Assembly (NCBI GenBank): GCA_910578755.1
Contig: CAJTSZ010000127.1
Coordinates: 1-5,243 of the forward strand
Direction of reading: 5' to 3'
Length of the DNA stretch: 5,243 nucleotides
From: an uncultured Oscillospiraceae bacterium
GTDB lineage: Bacteria > Bacillota > Clostridia > Oscillospirales > Ruminococcaceae
In this document: piece by piece, positions 4,990-5,243 of the stretch
Numbering within the stretch: position 1 is the first letter of the stretch
Layout of the letters: every line of letters starts with the position of its first letter
The notes under the pieces: generated by a model
What the model saw: the letters and a program-made list of their open reading frames with translations, nothing else
Database searches by the model: none
Told to the model about the DNA's origin: nothing
Translations under genes and position numbers: made by a program

Positions 4990-5243
4990 CTATGGCCTGT
5001 TTTCCTTCCAGGGTATTGTGAGGGCAGTTAGGGCCCTGTTGTGCAGGCGCAGCACCCAGCGGTAGGTATAGTTCATTTCCACCGCTATTTTTTCCCAGGT
5101 CATCCCGTCTATGTAGCGGTACCGCAGCACCTGGGCGCTGTCGGCCAATGGCAGGCTGTCAATGGCCCTCTCTATTGCTTGGCGCCGTTCCACCATTTGG
5201 TCGATTTGGCGGTTCAGCGCCTCCTCCAGCTCCATGATTTTGC
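4990..5243 (-). CDS. ArpU/DUF1492-like late transcription regulator, C-terminal part
   Basis: The frame is open to the window edge, so the N-terminus is probably missing. An internal ATG at 5235 gives 81 residues, but proteins of this type are usually about 130-160 residues long. The visible part starts with a charged helix (about 1-25 from that ATG). A sigma-70 region-4-like helix-turn-helix follows: VLRYRYIDGMTWEKIAVEMN (36-55) and then YTYRWVLRLHNRAL (56-69). The pattern of an Arg-Tyr-hydrophobic motif, Trp-Glu-Xaa-Ile-Ala, a Tyr-rich turn and Arg-Xaa-His is that of the ArpU/DUF1492 phage regulators and their RinA-like relatives. These switch on late genes, and the position just before the packaging module fits this. 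The downstream terminator (4854-4887) ends its transcript. DNA target and partner are not visible here. Confidence 0.7.
   Translation of the reverse strand, partial: KIMELEEALNRQIDQMVERRQAIERAIDSLPLADSAQVLRYRYIDGMTWEKIAVEMNYTYRWVLRLHNRALTALTIPWKENRP

Noticed and set aside
1..5243. CRISPR array, tRNA or rRNA genes
   Set aside because: No regularly spaced repeats, no tRNA cloverleaf and no rRNA-like sequence were seen on either strand.

Overview
The window looks like the late-operon start and DNA-packaging module of a tailed bacteriophage or prophage from a fairly GC-rich Firmicute. A gut Clostridia/Oscillospiraceae-type host is my inference. The reasons are strong AGGAGG-type ribosome binding sites, tightly coupled phage genes all on the minus strand, an ArpU/DUF1492-like late regulator, and a lambda-GpA-type large terminase next to a gpW/DUF6148-like connector protein. 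No integrase, attachment site or host gene is visible, so free phage and prophage cannot be told apart here.

Transcription of the phage genes runs right to left. At the right edge (5243-4990) lies the C-terminal part of a sigma-region-4-like/ArpU-like regulator whose 5' end is outside the window. A 203-base intergenic stretch follows, with a 34-base near-perfect palindromic terminator, a GC-rich hairpin touching the next ribosome binding site, and a doubtful 23-codon plus-strand ORF. Next come a beta-order DNA methyltransferase (4786-4031), overlapped by 7 bases by a basic protein resembling phage minor tail protein Z (4037-3354). After a 128-base hairpin-rich leader come the small terminase subunit (3225-2647), the large terminase subunit (2678-750, overlapping by 32 bases), and the DUF6148/gpW-like connector (731-474). 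The methyltransferase could modify phage DNA, the terminase pair would recognise and package it, and the connector and tail-Z-like proteins would help join or finish head and tail.

The left 450 bases are different. They carry no convincing protein gene on either strand, although a portal gene would be expected soon after the connector. They hold a chain of hairpins on the plus strand: 1-23, 25-92, a closed domain 118-226 with an inner hairpin and an 8-bp pseudoknot (161-168 with 246-253), a 100-base imperfect hairpin (245-344), and a separate 14-bp hairpin (416-447). The 118-253 domain resembles the HEARO/IscB omega-RNA architecture as I remember it, but no IscB reading frame follows. The best reading is a stand-alone or IscB-less omega-RNA element, possibly a non-autonomous IS200/IS605-type insertion lying antisense in the packaging operon. 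This is the most interesting part of the window and needs a covariance-model search.
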